The notes under the pieces: generated by a model | What the model saw: only the letters and a program-made list of their open reading frames with translations | What the model was told of the DNA's origin: nothing | Databases searched by the model: none | From: Candidatus Anaerobiospirillum merdipullorum | GTDB lineage: Bacteria > Pseudomonadota > Gammaproteobacteria > Enterobacterales > Succinivibrionaceae | Direction: 5' to 3' | Length of the DNA stretch: 42,619 nucleotides | Assembly (NCBI GenBank): GCA_018883895.1 | Contig: JAHLFG010000039.1 | Coordinates: 1 to 42,619, forward strand | Shown here: one piece after another, positions 16,101 to 24,586 of the stretch | How positions within the stretch are numbered: position 1 is the stretch's first letter | How the letters are laid out: each line of letters opens with the position of its first letter | Position numbers and translations under genes: made by a program

Positions 16101-17561
16101 ATGACTAGCAAAGCAAGCTCAATTGAGCAAAACGGCATCAACGCCGTGCCGGATGCCGAGCGTTACGGCAAACCTGCCGACCTTTTCCCGGTATGGTTTT
16201 CATGGAATATTTCCATTTTTGGTATCACCTGTGGCATGTATGTGTTCGGCTTGGGCCTCTCGGTTTGGCAGGCCATGGCCGCAGGCGTGCTGGGGTATTT
16301 CCTCTCCTGCTTTTTAGTAGGTGTGCTGGCGGTAGGCTCCGTACGCACCGGCCTACCGACCCTAACCCAATCGCGTTTTTGCTTTGGCACAGACGGCAAT
16401 CGTATCCCGGCTTTCTTTGGTTATACCGCCAATATGGGCTGGAAGATCACCATGCTCTCGATGGCCTCGACGACCTTAGCAGATCTCATGGCCAATCTCT
16501 GCCCGCCGCTTGCCGCCACCCCGGGCATGCCGTCGACCTTTTGTTTGCTCCTGGCCTTTGTCATTGTCATCGTCCTTACCATGGTAGGCGCAGTCTATGG
16601 CTATCAGCTCATCATTAAAGTTGAGCGCTGGATTGCCATCATTACCGGCGTGATGACGGCCATTTACCTGTTCTTCTTTATCCCGCAGATTGATTTTTCG
16701 CAGTTAAATTCCGCGCCGTCAGGCTCGTGGGGCACCTTTATTGGCGGTGTGGTCTTGGCCATGACCATGGTGGGCCTTGGGTTTTTAAACTATGGTGGTG
16801 ACTATTCGCGCTATCTGCCGCGCAATTCAAGCTCCGCCTCAGTGATCTTCTGGACTACCACCGGTATTGCGTTGCCGGTCTCGGTGCTACTTATTTTAGG
16901 TGTGATGCTCTCGGTAGGTAACCCGGAACTTTTAGACAAGGCTGCCCACGAACCCTTAGCGGCCCTGACCGGTATTTTGCCGTTTTGGTTCTATGTACCC
17001 TTCTCCCTTGTCATCATTATCTCCCTGATCTCGGCGGGTATGACCGGTGTATATAGCTCAGGCCTGGCTCTATTGGCTGTCGGCGTGCCGCTCTCGCGTG
17101 CTGCCACCACCCTGTTAAATGCGGTCATCATTGCCTTAGGGTGCTTCTACCTGACCTTTATTTCCGACAGCTTCCTGTCCACCTTCTCATCCTTCTTGGC
17201 TACCATTTCCGTCATCATGGGCTCATGGGGTGCCATTGAAATTGTGGATCTGCTCCGCCAAAAGCGCCTTAACTGGGATGTGACGATGGCCAACGGCTAT
17301 GGAGAGGGCGGGCGTAATTACCGCTGGACAGCAATGGCGTCCTTAATTATCGCCACTATTATTGGCCTGGGAACCATTACCTCGTCCGATCCCTATATTG
17401 CCAAAATTACCTCCTTCTTATTAAGTGATGAAGTAGCCAGCGGTACCTTTGCCAAGGCCAATATCGGCCTGCTTGCGGCAATGATCAGCGCAGCCATCAT
17501 CTACTATGTGCTCACCTTTGTGCTAAAACAGGATGTTCCCCCGGTAAAAAAGTCTAAATAA
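16101..17561 (+). CDS. NCS1 nucleobase/cytosine-type permease
   Basis: The 486-aa protein has about 12 transmembrane segments and belongs to the NCS1 purine/cytosine permease family. DAERYGKPADLFPVWFSWNISI opens the first helix. NYGGDYSRYLPR (about 230-241) is the family marker between helices 6 and 7. Members such as CodB and PucI import cytosine, allantoin or other bases with Na+ or H+. GAGG lies before the ATG, and a TATAAT at 16061-16066 could add an internal promoter. In E. coli the matching cluster has the MFS nucleoside transporter YegT instead. Confidence 0.87.
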   Translation: MTSKASSIEQNGINAVPDAERYGKPADLFPVWFSWNISIFGITCGMYVFGLGLSVWQAMAAGVLGYFLSCFLVGVLAVGSVRTGLPTLTQSRFCFGTDGNRIPAFFGYTANMGWKITMLSMASTTLADLMANLCPPLAATPGMPSTFCLLLAFVIVIVLTMVGAVYGYQLIIKVERWIAIITGVMTAIYLFFFIPQIDFSQLNSAPSGSWGTFIGGVVLAMTMVGLGFLNYGGDYSRYLPRNSSSASVIFWTTTGIALPVSVLLILGVMLSVGNPELLDKAAHEPLAALTGILPFWFYVPFSLVIIISLISAGMTGVYSSGLALLAVGVPLSRAATTLLNAVIIALGCFYLTFISDSFLSTFSSFLATISVIMGSWGAIEIVDLLRQKRLNWDVTMANGYGEGGRNYRWTAMASLIIATIIGLGTITSSDPYIAKITSFLLSDEVASGTFAKANIGLLAAMISAAIIYYVLTFVLKQDVPPVKKSK

Positions 17562-17602
17562 ACCGTAGGTTAAGGCGGGGTAAAAATTTTTTAAAATTTT
17601 TG
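17562..17602. other. A/T tracts and dyad arm upstream of small-RNA promoter B
   Basis: GGCGGGG (17574-17580) is complementary to CCCCGCC (17615-17621). The arms enclose A/T tracts (17582-17601) and the -35 box of the next promoter. No U-run follows, so it is not a clear terminator for the permease. Confidence 0.45.
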
Positions 17603-17630
17603 GGAACTTTTAGGCCCCGCCCTACTCTAA
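17603..17630 (+). promoter_or_regulatory. Sigma-E (RpoE) promoter, copy B
   Basis: GGAACTT (17603-17609), a 16-bp spacer, and TCTAA (17626-17630). The spacer sequence differs from copy A while both boxes are identical, which points to selection on the promoter. Confidence 0.75.
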
Positions 17631-17635
17631 GTATC

Positions 17636-17723
17636 AGTTCCGCAAGGAACGCAGATTTTTTAAGTTTGCTCTGAATTCCAAATCCATTTGCGCCAGGCTC
17701 AAATGAGCCTGGCTTTTTCTTTT
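17636..17723 (+). ncRNA. Sigma-E-dependent small RNA, family copy B
   Basis: The RNA is about 88 nt. Stem 1 is GTTCC-GCAA-GGAAC (17637-17650). Stem 2 is GTTTG / CAAAT (17664-17668 / 17679-17683) with a 10-nt loop, shorter than in A and C by loss of 3-4 nt. Stem 3 is GCCAGGCTC / GAGCCTGGC (17692-17700 / 17705-17713), two base pairs longer than in A, followed by TTTTTCTTTT. Confidence 0.7.
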
Positions 17724-18176
17724 AATACGGCCAGCTATTTATCGCTAAAGATCTAAACACCCCCACCAATCAGGCCACCGCTTAACTTAGCTTAAAAGAG
17801 CGTTCTCCATGCAGTAGCTCAAGCTTCACCGCTATACCTCGTGCCCAACATATGGTGCCGCGGTTAAGCTTTATCCTTAACCATTCTTTCCATGGCGTGG
17901 CCGGCCCCTCAAATAAGCGCCCAGCCGGACAGAATAAAGTTGGTGGGCGGGGATATTAGCGCAAATACTATGGGCAAAATGCCCGCTTAATTTTATATTT
18001 ACCCCATTCATCGCTTGTGGCATCAAGCTTAAATTATTTGACTTTTTAAGCGCAAAAGCAAAATTCAAGCGAATTATCGCATAAATAAGCAACCCGATAG
18101 CACTGAATAAAATGTCTTAAGATCAACATAATTTACGTAATTTAATTTTTTTTTGCTATAGTATTTTTCAGTTACT
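17724..18176. other. Gene-free stretch and CRISPR leader
   Basis: No protein gene is supported. GGGC-AAAAT-GCCC (17972-17984) is a small hairpin. The last about 70 bp are very A/T-rich, with TATAGT at 18157-18162, as expected for an array leader and promoter. The rest shows nothing I recognise. Confidence 0.45.
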
Positions 18177-18379
18177 ATCTGCCCCACACAGGGACGGGAA
18201 ATACTTTAGTTTGAATTAGCAAACGATACGCGTTGTCATCTGCCCCACATAGGGACGGGAAATACTGCCGCTTGATGATAATTTTTTGCTAAAATCACAT
18301 CTGCCCCACACAGGGACGGGAAATACTGCAACGACTCATCAATCTGGTGGAGTTTGAGGATCTGCCCCACACGGGGACG
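18177..18379 (+). CRISPR. Orphan CRISPR-like mini-array, 29-bp repeat, 32-bp spacers
   Basis: Repeats begin at 18177, 18238, 18299 and 18360, a constant 61-bp period. Copies 1 and 3 are identical and copy 2 differs at one base. The repeat begins ATCTGCCCC and ends GGGAAATACT. Copy 4 matches for only about 20 bases, with CCCCACACGGGG restoring a 4-bp stem, and then diverges, like a degenerate terminal repeat. The three spacers (18206-18237, 18267-18298, 18328-18359) are unrelated and each 32 bp. The 29/32 layout is that of type I-E, but no cas gene is in the window. The A/T-rich left flank and decayed right repeat suggest left-to-right transcription. Confidence 0.8.
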
Positions 18380-18869
18380 CATGGATGCTCGGCGTTACCG
18401 CCACAGCAATTGTCGCCGGGCAAAATAAACGTGCCACTTAACCTGCGCAACCGTGACTGCAAATCCTTTAAGCTCGCGTCTGCCCGCCAGGAATAGCGCA
18501 CGGCGCGGACAGGGGTTTCATCCCGGGAGGATCTAAGCTTGATTTGCTGAAATAAGTATGAGTTATCAGCGCCTGAGGATGAGACTTAAATATCTATGGC
18601 GATGCAAGTAAAAGTGTCATTATGACGATGGCACCGGGCCAGGGGAGCGCTTTTAAGGTGCCCCCTTATATCTTTGGCGCTCCGGCAATGCCCGGGCAAG
18701 AGGACGCTTTGGCACCTTGCATAGCTTTCTGTAAAATAAATTATTAAAATTACAGCGTTTTTAATTAAATTGGCGCTCGGGTAGGCTTTATGCCCAGCGC
18801 TTTCCTTAGCCCGGCACGGTTGGATTTGGGCGGTGCGCAAAAATTTTTAAAAAATTTTTTAATTTTTAT
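18380..18869. other. Gene-free stretch between array and small RNA C
   Basis: No supported gene is found. A/T tracts at about 18839-18868 belong to the next promoter. GTGCG (18834-18838) and CGCAC (18888-18892) could pair around it, echoing the larger dyad at copy B. The stretch is otherwise unexplained. Confidence 0.4.
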
Positions 18870-18897
18870 GAAACTTTTTGCTGTGGCCGCACTCTAA
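18870..18897 (+). promoter_or_regulatory. Sigma-E (RpoE) promoter, copy C
   Basis: GAAACTT (18870-18876), a 16-bp spacer, and TCTAA (18893-18897). The -35 box has one change from copies A and B, so this promoter may be weaker. Confidence 0.7.
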
Positions 18898-18902
18898 GTA
18901 TC

Positions 18903-18993
18903 AGTTCCGCAAGGAACGCCGAATTTTTTATTTGCTCTTCTGAATTCCAAATCCCATTGCGCCAGGCTAAAACAGCCTGGCATTTTCTTTTTT
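18903..18993 (+). ncRNA. Sigma-E-dependent small RNA, family copy C
   Basis: The RNA is about 91 nt. Stem 1 is GTTCC-GCAA-GGAAC (18904-18917). Stem 2 is ATTTG / CAAAT (18930-18934 / 18948-18952) with a 13-nt loop; the A-U pair replaces the G-U of A and B. Stem 3 is GCCAGGCT / AGCCTGGC (18961-18968 / 18974-18981), followed by a U-rich tail to 18993. It ends 27 bp before the convergent tilS stop. Confidence 0.7.
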
Positions 18994-19019
18994 AGCGCCC
19001 GCGCTGTGCTGTCCTGCCG

Positions 19020-20429
19020 TCAGATACCTGACGTAAAATTTAAGTATTGCTCCCGCGTCTGCCAATAGACCTTAAGGGTATAAAGAGGGCCGGAGGTGTC
19101 GGCAGCGGCACAACAAAAGGCAGCCGCCAGCCCCAGCGTGTGACCGCTAACATCGGCAAAGAGCGGTAAGGCCGGACGGAGCCAGCTTGGAATGTGGTAC
19201 TCGCCATACAGTTTCTTTAAGCTGCGCCGATGCGCGCGCCCCCGCGGCTGTAACATAGTCTGCCCCGGCGCCTTGAAGATAAGGGTCAGCTCCGGTGTAG
19301 GTAAACTAAAGGTCAGCCCTTCATCGTCCGTCGCCTCTTGCAGGCTATAGCAAAAATCACCGGATTGCAGTGTTTGCCCCGGTTGCAGTTTTACCCCAAC
19401 TTTTTGCTCGGTGGGACTTAACTTAGGTAAGTGCAAAGGCGGCACCAGGTAAAGATAGTTGCCACTGCGCCGTAGGGTATAACCGTCTTCCAGGCTGATA
19501 AGGCCCACTGCGCCGTTTTGCCCTTGCATCAAGCGTATAGCTTCACGCAAGCGATTTAACTCCGGCGGTAGCCTGAGCTTTTCCTGGCAAAAACTGCGCA
19601 AGAGCATCAAGCACAGATGCTCATCCTGAAAATCAAGTCCACTGCAATCAAAGCGCACGGCCTTATCATCGACGCGAGCTTGCAACTGTGGTGCAATAAA
19701 GCGCAGTGCCAAGTCATGCTCAAGCGCGCATAGCTCTTGTGAGCGCGCCACCGCCTGCTTAATCTTAGCAAAGCGCGTTTGCATTAAGGGCAAAACCTGC
19801 AAGCGCACAAAATTGCGCTCAAATTTAAGATAGGTATTGGAAATGTCAAAGACCGTCGGCAGATTAAGCGCCTGCGTTAAAGCCTCCACCTGAGCGCGTG
19901 ACAAAGTAAGGAGCGGGCGGGCAATCAAACCGCGCGCATCACGTGTGACAAGGCGCATCCCGGATAGCCCCTGTGGGCCTGAGCCGCGCTTTAAGGCCAA
20001 AAAGAAGTTTTCACAATTATCATCGGCCTGATGCCCCAGACACAGACAACCGTCTCCCACTTCCTCGAGCAGCGCACGATAGCGCTCTTGGCGCGAACTG
20101 TCCTCAGGAGAAATGCGCTTTTGATAGACGATATTAAGCTTTTTGACCGTAAGCTTAACTTTCAGGTGGGCACAGAGCTTTTGACAGTGCGCAAGCCAAA
20201 TAGGATCGTCTGCATCTAGGCCGTGAATACAGTGCACTGCCTTGACGCTAAAGCCTACATGGCGGGCACACAGCTCCCGACAAAGATAAAGTAGCAGAGT
20301 GGAATCGGGGCCGCCGGACAGACCAACGCACAGACAAGTTGGCCGCACTGCGGCGGCCAATTTATCGGCAAGGCGCCAGACAATTTCCTGCGCCTTAGCT
20401 TTGCTGTACTGCTCTTTAGCAGTAGCCAT
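19020..20429 (-). CDS. tilS: tRNA(Ile)-lysidine synthetase
   Basis: The 469-aa protein has the N-type ATP pyrophosphatase PP-loop SGGPDST (about 38-44). [21 protein letters not shown] follows, as in TilS. A C-terminal domain ends with [27 protein letters not shown]. It adds lysine to C34 of the CAU-anticodon tRNA-Ile so that it reads AUA, an essential reaction. Its start overlaps the accA stop by 14 bp. In E. coli tilS also lies downstream of accA, but several genes away. Confidence 0.93.
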   Translation of the reverse strand: MATAKEQYSKAKAQEIVWRLADKLAAAVRPTCLCVGLSGGPDSTLLLYLCRELCARHVGFSVKAVHCIHGLDADDPIWLAHCQKLCAHLKVKLTVKKLNIVYQKRISPEDSSRQERYRALLEEVGDGCLCLGHQADDNCENFFLALKRGSGPQGLSGMRLVTRDARGLIARPLLTLSRAQVEALTQALNLPTVFDISNTYLKFERNFVRLQVLPLMQTRFAKIKQAVARSQELCALEHDLALRFIAPQLQARVDDKAVRFDCSGLDFQDEHLCLMLLRSFCQEKLRLPPELNRLREAIRLMQGQNGAVGLISLEDGYTLRRSGNYLYLVPPLHLPKLSPTEQKVGVKLQPGQTLQSGDFCYSLQEATDDEGLTFSLPTPELTLIFKAPGQTMLQPRGRAHRRSLKKLYGEYHIPSWLRPALPLFADVSGHTLGLAAAFCCAAADTSGPLYTLKVYWQTREQYLNFTSGI

Positions 20430-21372
20430 AACTCATCAAGCGGGCAAAGCGCTGCTCAATTAAGCGATCGGTAGGCAGACCCTTTAAAATCTGCAATTGC
20501 TCAGTTAAGGTCTGGGCAATGGCCTTAGAGGTAGCGTCATAATCACGATGCGCACCGCCTAAGGGCTCCTTAATCACCGCATCGATAAGGCCTAAAGCCT
20601 TAATCTTATCGGCAGTAATATTCATCGCCTCGGCCGCCAGCGGTGCCTTATCAGCACTCTTCCACAAAATGGAAGCGCAACCTTCAGGGGAGATCACCGA
20701 ATAGGTGGAGTACTGCAACATATTGACGCGATCGCCGACGCCAATGGCCAAAGCACCACCCGAGCCGCCTTCACCGATGACGGTACAGATAATCGGGGTC
20801 TTTAATTGCGCCATTAGTTTTAAGCTTTCGGCAATAGCACCGGCCTGCGAGCGCTCCTCGGCGCCCACTCCCGGATAGGCACCCGGGGTATCGATAAAGG
20901 TGATAATCGGCAGACCAAAACGCTCAGCCATGCGCATTAAACGCATAGCCTTGCGATAGCCCTCCGGACGCGGCATACCGAAATTACGTAAGGTACGCTC
21001 ACGCACGTCACGGCCCTTTTGATGGCCAATCACCATTACCGGCATGCCATTAAAGCGCGCCACGCCACCGACAATAGCTTTATCATCGGCAAAGGCACGA
21101 TCACCGGCCAATTCTTGGAAATCCGTAAAGATACGCTCAATATAATCTAAGGTATACGGGCGCATCGGATGACGCGACAATTGCGAAATCTGCCAGGAGC
21201 TTAAAGAGGAATAAATTTTCTTGGTGAGCTCTAAGTTCTTCTTCTCCAGCTGCGCCAATTCCTTTGACATATCAACATCGCTTCCAACCGTACTGCTGAT
21301 GCGCTTGAGTTCCTCAATATGCGCCAACAGTTCAGCAATCGGTTGCTCAAAATCCAAATAATTGATATTCAT
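20416..21372 (-). CDS. accA: Acetyl-CoA carboxylase, carboxyltransferase alpha subunit
   Basis: The 318-aa protein is the usual length. It begins with the AccA N-terminal helix ([20 protein letters not shown]) and has [36 protein letters not shown] and [13 protein letters not shown]. With AccD it transfers carboxyl from biotin to acetyl-CoA, the first step of fatty acid synthesis. AAGGAGC precedes the start. It follows rnhB by 64 bp; dnaE, normally between them in E. coli, is absent. Confidence 0.97.
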   Translation of the reverse strand: MNINYLDFEQPIAELLAHIEELKRISSTVGSDVDMSKELAQLEKKNLELTKKIYSSLSSWQISQLSRHPMRPYTLDYIERIFTDFQELAGDRAFADDKAIVGGVARFNGMPVMVIGHQKGRDVRERTLRNFGMPRPEGYRKAMRLMRMAERFGLPIITFIDTPGAYPGVGAEERSQAGAIAESLKLMAQLKTPIICTVIGEGGSGGALAIGVGDRVNMLQYSTYSVISPEGCASILWKSADKAPLAAEAMNITADKIKALGLIDAVIKEPLGGAHRDYDATSKAIAQTLTEQLQILKGLPTDRLIEQRFARLMSYGYC

Positions 21373-21436
21373 GAAAGCTCCTTCATAAATGCGTTCTGAC
21401 CGTCACTTTACCCCAAGTGACGGCAGATTTCCACCC

Positions 21437-22078
21437 CTAGACCGCGCCCTGCCGCTGTGTAAGCAGCCGTTTCACCGGGCCGTAACTGCGCCGATAACAA
21501 TCAAGAATAGGCAGATTTTCCAAAGCCTTAAGATGGGCGGCGGTAGGATAACCCTTATGCTTGGCAAAGCCATAGGCCGGGTACTTAGCATCCAGGGCAA
21601 TAAGTTCACGATCGCGTGTGACCTTGGCCAAAATCGAGGCGGCAGCAATTTCTGCCACTCGCGCATCGCCTTTGACCACCGCCTGCATCGCAAGCGGCAA
21701 ATCCCCCGGCACGCGATTGCCGTCTACCAACATCAATTGGCACGGCATATCCATCGCGATGTAGGCCCGGCGCATGGCCAACATCGTCGCCTGCAGAATA
21801 TTAAGGTCATCAATTTCCTGCGGACTACATTGCCCGATGCCGTAGGCCAAGGCATCGCGCACAATGATGTCATACAGCTCTTCCCGGCGCTTGGCAGTAA
21901 GCTTCTTGGAATCGTTAAGTCCTACAATGGGTTTTAACGGATCTAAGATCACACATGCGGCCACGACATTGCCCATCAAAGGGCCGCGCCCGGCCTCATC
22001 AACCCCACAAATCAGATTTTTTGAGGGGTCAAGTGGATAGACAAAGGGTGCCAACTCAGGCTTGGCTTTGCTCAACAT
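21437..22078 (-). CDS. rnhB: Ribonuclease HII
   Basis: The 213-aa protein removes ribonucleotides from [20 protein letters not shown] carries the first catalytic Asp-Glu pair. LNDSKKL and the second Asp of MLVDGNR follow, then [16 protein letters not shown]. The ATG at 22078 has GGAGG at 22082-22086; an upstream in-frame ATG at 22120 would add an Arg-rich leader inside lpxB and is less likely. It overlaps lpxB by 23 bp, so translation is coupled. Confidence 0.93.
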   Translation of the reverse strand: MLSKAKPELAPFVYPLDPSKNLICGVDEAGRGPLMGNVVAACVILDPLKPIVGLNDSKKLTAKRREELYDIIVRDALAYGIGQCSPQEIDDLNILQATMLAMRRAYIAMDMPCQLMLVDGNRVPGDLPLAMQAVVKGDARVAEIAAASILAKVTRDRELIALDAKYPAYGFAKHKGYPTAAHLKALENLPILDCYRRSYGPVKRLLTQRQGAV

Positions 22079-23285
22079 GCTCCTCCGCCGGCGCCTTATT
22101 CTCAGGCTCCACCTTGACATGCTTTAACACTGCCTTGGCCGCTAGCTCATCACTGTTCATGCGCATCTGCTGATGTAAGGAGAGAAATTCCTTTTTAAGC
22201 AGTAAGTTATCAGAGCGGATGAGCTTTAACATTTCAGCGCATAAACGCTGCGGCTCGCAATTTTCTTGAATGAACTCGCCCACAATACGTCTTTTGGCCA
22301 AAAGATTGGGCAAAGAGTACATATCAATTTTCAGCAAACGCCGCGCAATAGCCGCCGACAGTGCGTTGACCTTATAGGCCACTGCCATCGGTCGCTTGAG
22401 TAGCATGGTCTCAAAGGCCACCGTACCACAGGTAAGGAGCACCGCATCAGTGGAGGCGATGACTTCATGACTGCGGCGAATATAGATGGTAAGCGAGAGA
22501 TCAGGGGCATTTTCCAGCCACAGATCTTTCATCAGCAGTGCGCGATCTTCATTGACGGCCACTGAAATAAAGACCACCTGTTTGAGCTCTTGCTTTAAAA
22601 GCCGCGCCGTCTTGGCAAAAATAGGCAGCATGCGCGTAATCTCACCCTTACGTGAGCCGGGCAAAATGCCAATGACCTTGGTGACATGGCGGTCAATGTG
22701 CTCCACGCTATTGTGGTAGAGGTCAATGCGTGCACGCGCCTCTTCCTTATCTACCTCGAGCGGAATTTCATTGGCCAAGGTATGCCCAACATAGGTACAG
22801 GGCATGCCAGCACGGTCATAAAACTCTTTTTCAAAGGGTAAGAGCGCCAAAACTTCATCGCATGAGCGCGCAATGGTCTTCATCCGCCCTTCACGCCAGG
22901 CCCAGACGGAGGGACTGACATAATGTAAGGTCGGAATACCTGCTTGCTTTAATTTGCGCTCCACCGTTAAGTTAAAGTCCGGGGCATCGATACCGACCAT
23001 CACGCAAGGACGGGCCGCCAAGAGCTTTTTGATAAGCAAGCGCCGCAACTTTAAAATCGGGATTAAATGGGAGATAACTTCAGTAAGTCCCATCACCGCC
23101 AGCTCATCCATCGGGAAGGCCGAGTTAAAGCCCTCGGCTATCATCTTCGGGCCGCCGATACCAATAAATTGCGCCTTAGCATCAAGACGACGAATAGCGC
23201 GCATTAAACCTACCCCTAAGGTATCTCCCGAGGCCTCTCCGACCACAAGCGCATAGAGGTGGGCATTAGTTTCTACAGCTGCCAT
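22056..23285 (-). CDS. lpxB: Lipid A disaccharide synthase
   Basis: The 409-aa inner-membrane-associated glycosyltransferase (GT19) joins UDP-2,3-diacylglucosamine and lipid [38 protein letters not shown] and [14 protein letters not shown] are the LpxB hallmarks. The C-terminal about 30 residues are Lys/Glu-rich and lie beyond the usual end. It starts on the lpxA stop (TAATG, 1-bp overlap). Confidence 0.97.
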   Translation of the reverse strand: MAAVETNAHLYALVVGEASGDTLGVGLMRAIRRLDAKAQFIGIGGPKMIAEGFNSAFPMDELAVMGLTEVISHLIPILKLRRLLIKKLLAARPCVMVGIDAPDFNLTVERKLKQAGIPTLHYVSPSVWAWREGRMKTIARSCDEVLALLPFEKEFYDRAGMPCTYVGHTLANEIPLEVDKEEARARIDLYHNSVEHIDRHVTKVIGILPGSRKGEITRMLPIFAKTARLLKQELKQVVFISVAVNEDRALLMKDLWLENAPDLSLTIYIRRSHEVIASTDAVLLTCGTVAFETMLLKRPMAVAYKVNALSAAIARRLLKIDMYSLPNLLAKRRIVGEFIQENCEPQRLCAEMLKLIRSDNLLLKKEFLSLHQQMRMNSDELAAKAVLKHVKVEPENKAPAEEHVEQSQA

Positions 23286-24073
23286 TAGCGCACAATTCCA
23301 CGCCCGGAGGCCTCAAGGAAGTCCACTAAGGGTTGCACCGCACTTTCCTGCGCGGCCATCTCCCGTAACTTCACTAAAGCCTGTTCAATGGTATTGTGCT
23401 GATGGTAAATCACCATATAAGCGCGCCGCAGGGTATTGACCTGCTCTTCAGTAAAGCCGCGGCGTAATAAACCCACGCGATTGATGCCATGAGCCTTAGC
23501 ATAATGCCCAGCGGCCATCACATAGGGCGGTACATCCATGTTCAGCGCTGCCATGCCGGCAATAAAGGCATGATCACCGACGCGACCGAACTGATGAATG
23601 GCTGACAGACCACCAAAGATGACGTAATTGCCAATCACCACATGCCCTGCCAAGGTCGCATTATTGGCAAAAATGCAATTGTCGCCGATGATGCAATCAT
23701 GCGCCACATGCACATTGACCATAAAGAGGTTATGGTTGCCCACAGTGGTGACATTGTGCCCCTGCACCGTACCGCGATGCATGGTGCAATGCTCGCGAAT
23801 GACATTGTCATCGCCAATTACCAGGCGGGTAGGCTCATTTTTGTACTTTAAGTCCTGACAGGCCTCACCAATGGAGCAGAACTGATAGATGTGATTGCGC
23901 TTACCGATAGTCGTCGGGCCACGTAAGACACAAAAAGGCTCCACCACGGTATCTTCCCCAATGGTGACCTCGCCTTCAATAATCACATGGGCCTTAATGA
24001 CCACATTAGGGCCAATTACCGCCTGCGCGCTTACTTTTGCTAAAGGATCAATCTTTGCCGTAGGGTCAATCAT
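23285..24073 (-). CDS. lpxA: UDP-GlcNAc O-acyltransferase
   Basis: The 262-aa left-handed beta-helix protein has hexapeptide repeats through about residue 190 and a helical C-terminal end. It contains [14 protein letters not shown], with the catalytic His at about 125, and IHQFGRVG. It starts lipid A synthesis by transferring a hydroxyacyl chain from ACP to UDP-GlcNAc. It lies 12 bp after fabZ, with lpxB overlapping its stop. Confidence 0.97.
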   Translation of the reverse strand: MIDPTAKIDPLAKVSAQAVIGPNVVIKAHVIIEGEVTIGEDTVVEPFCVLRGPTTIGKRNHIYQFCSIGEACQDLKYKNEPTRLVIGDDNVIREHCTMHRGTVQGHNVTTVGNHNLFMVNVHVAHDCIIGDNCIFANNATLAGHVVIGNYVIFGGLSAIHQFGRVGDHAFIAGMAALNMDVPPYVMAAGHYAKAHGINRVGLLRRGFTEEQVNTLRRAYMVIYHQHNTIEQALVKLREMAAQESAVQPLVDFLEASGRGIVR

Positions 24074-24085
24074 TATGCGTCCCCC

Positions 24086-24553
24086 TTATGACTTTACTTT
24101 AGCGCACATTAAATCGGCAGAGCAGACTACATTGCCATCGACCGTGGCCACGCCCTTAAAGGAGGCGATACCGCGCTTTTCCTTTAAAAATTCCACATCA
24201 AGCACCAGCTGATCGCCAGGCACCACCGGATGACGGAAGCGGGCATGATCGATGGAGGCAAAATAGTAAAGCTCACCAGGCTCTGGCTTACCTACCATGG
24301 TAAAGGCCAATACACCGGTAGCTTGCGCCATGGCCTCTAAAATGAGCACTCCGGGCAATACCGGCTTACCCGGGAAATGCCCCTGAAAGAACGGCTCATT
24401 AAAGGAGATGTTTTTAATGGCCTTTAAGGTCTTATGCTCCTCAGTAATGGAGTAGTCAATTACTCTATCCACCATTAAAAACGGATAACGGTGCGGGAGC
24501 AGACTCATGATCTCTTCAACATTTAAAGTTTTCTTCTCGGCTGCATCAGTCAC
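24086..24553 (-). CDS. fabZ: 3-hydroxyacyl-ACP dehydratase
   Basis: The 155-aa hotdog-fold enzyme dehydrates hydroxyacyl-ACP in fatty acid synthesis, competing with LpxA for substrate. [14 protein letters not shown] and the catalytic His in [20 protein letters not shown] are present. A GTG at 24553 is preferred because AGGAG lies at 24561-24565, 7 bp upstream. A TTG at 24571 would leave no ribosome site. Confidence 0.94.
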   Translation of the reverse strand: MTDAAEKKTLNVEEIMSLLPHRYPFLMVDRVIDYSITEEHKTLKAIKNISFNEPFFQGHFPGKPVLPGVLILEAMAQATGVLAFTMVGKPEPGELYYFASIDHARFRHPVVPGDQLVLDVEFLKEKRGIASFKGVATVDGNVVCSADLMCAKVKS

Positions 24554-24586
24554 TTTGCGTCTCCTGTACAAAAATTCTGCCGTAAT

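Noticed and set aside
18177-18379. Type I-C or I-F array
   Set aside because: A 61-bp unit with 29-bp repeats does not match I-C (about 32+34) or I-F (28+32).
18295-18501. Minus-strand open frame of about 68 codons overlapping the last CRISPR repeats
   Set aside because: It runs through repeats and spacer, has no ribosome site and no recognisable domain; it is best explained as chance.
18586-18840. Minus-strand open frame of 84 codons between the array and small RNA C
   Set aside because: Cys/His/Arg-rich composition without pattern, no start signal and no family resemblance.
12930-18993. CsrB/RsmZ-type sponge RNA
   Set aside because: GGA occurs only in the 3' arm of stem 1, not in repeated exposed loops as needed to titrate CsrA.
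21389-21937. 182-codon frame antisense to rnhB
   Set aside because: Shadow of a clearly coding gene; His/Arg-rich translation with no domain.
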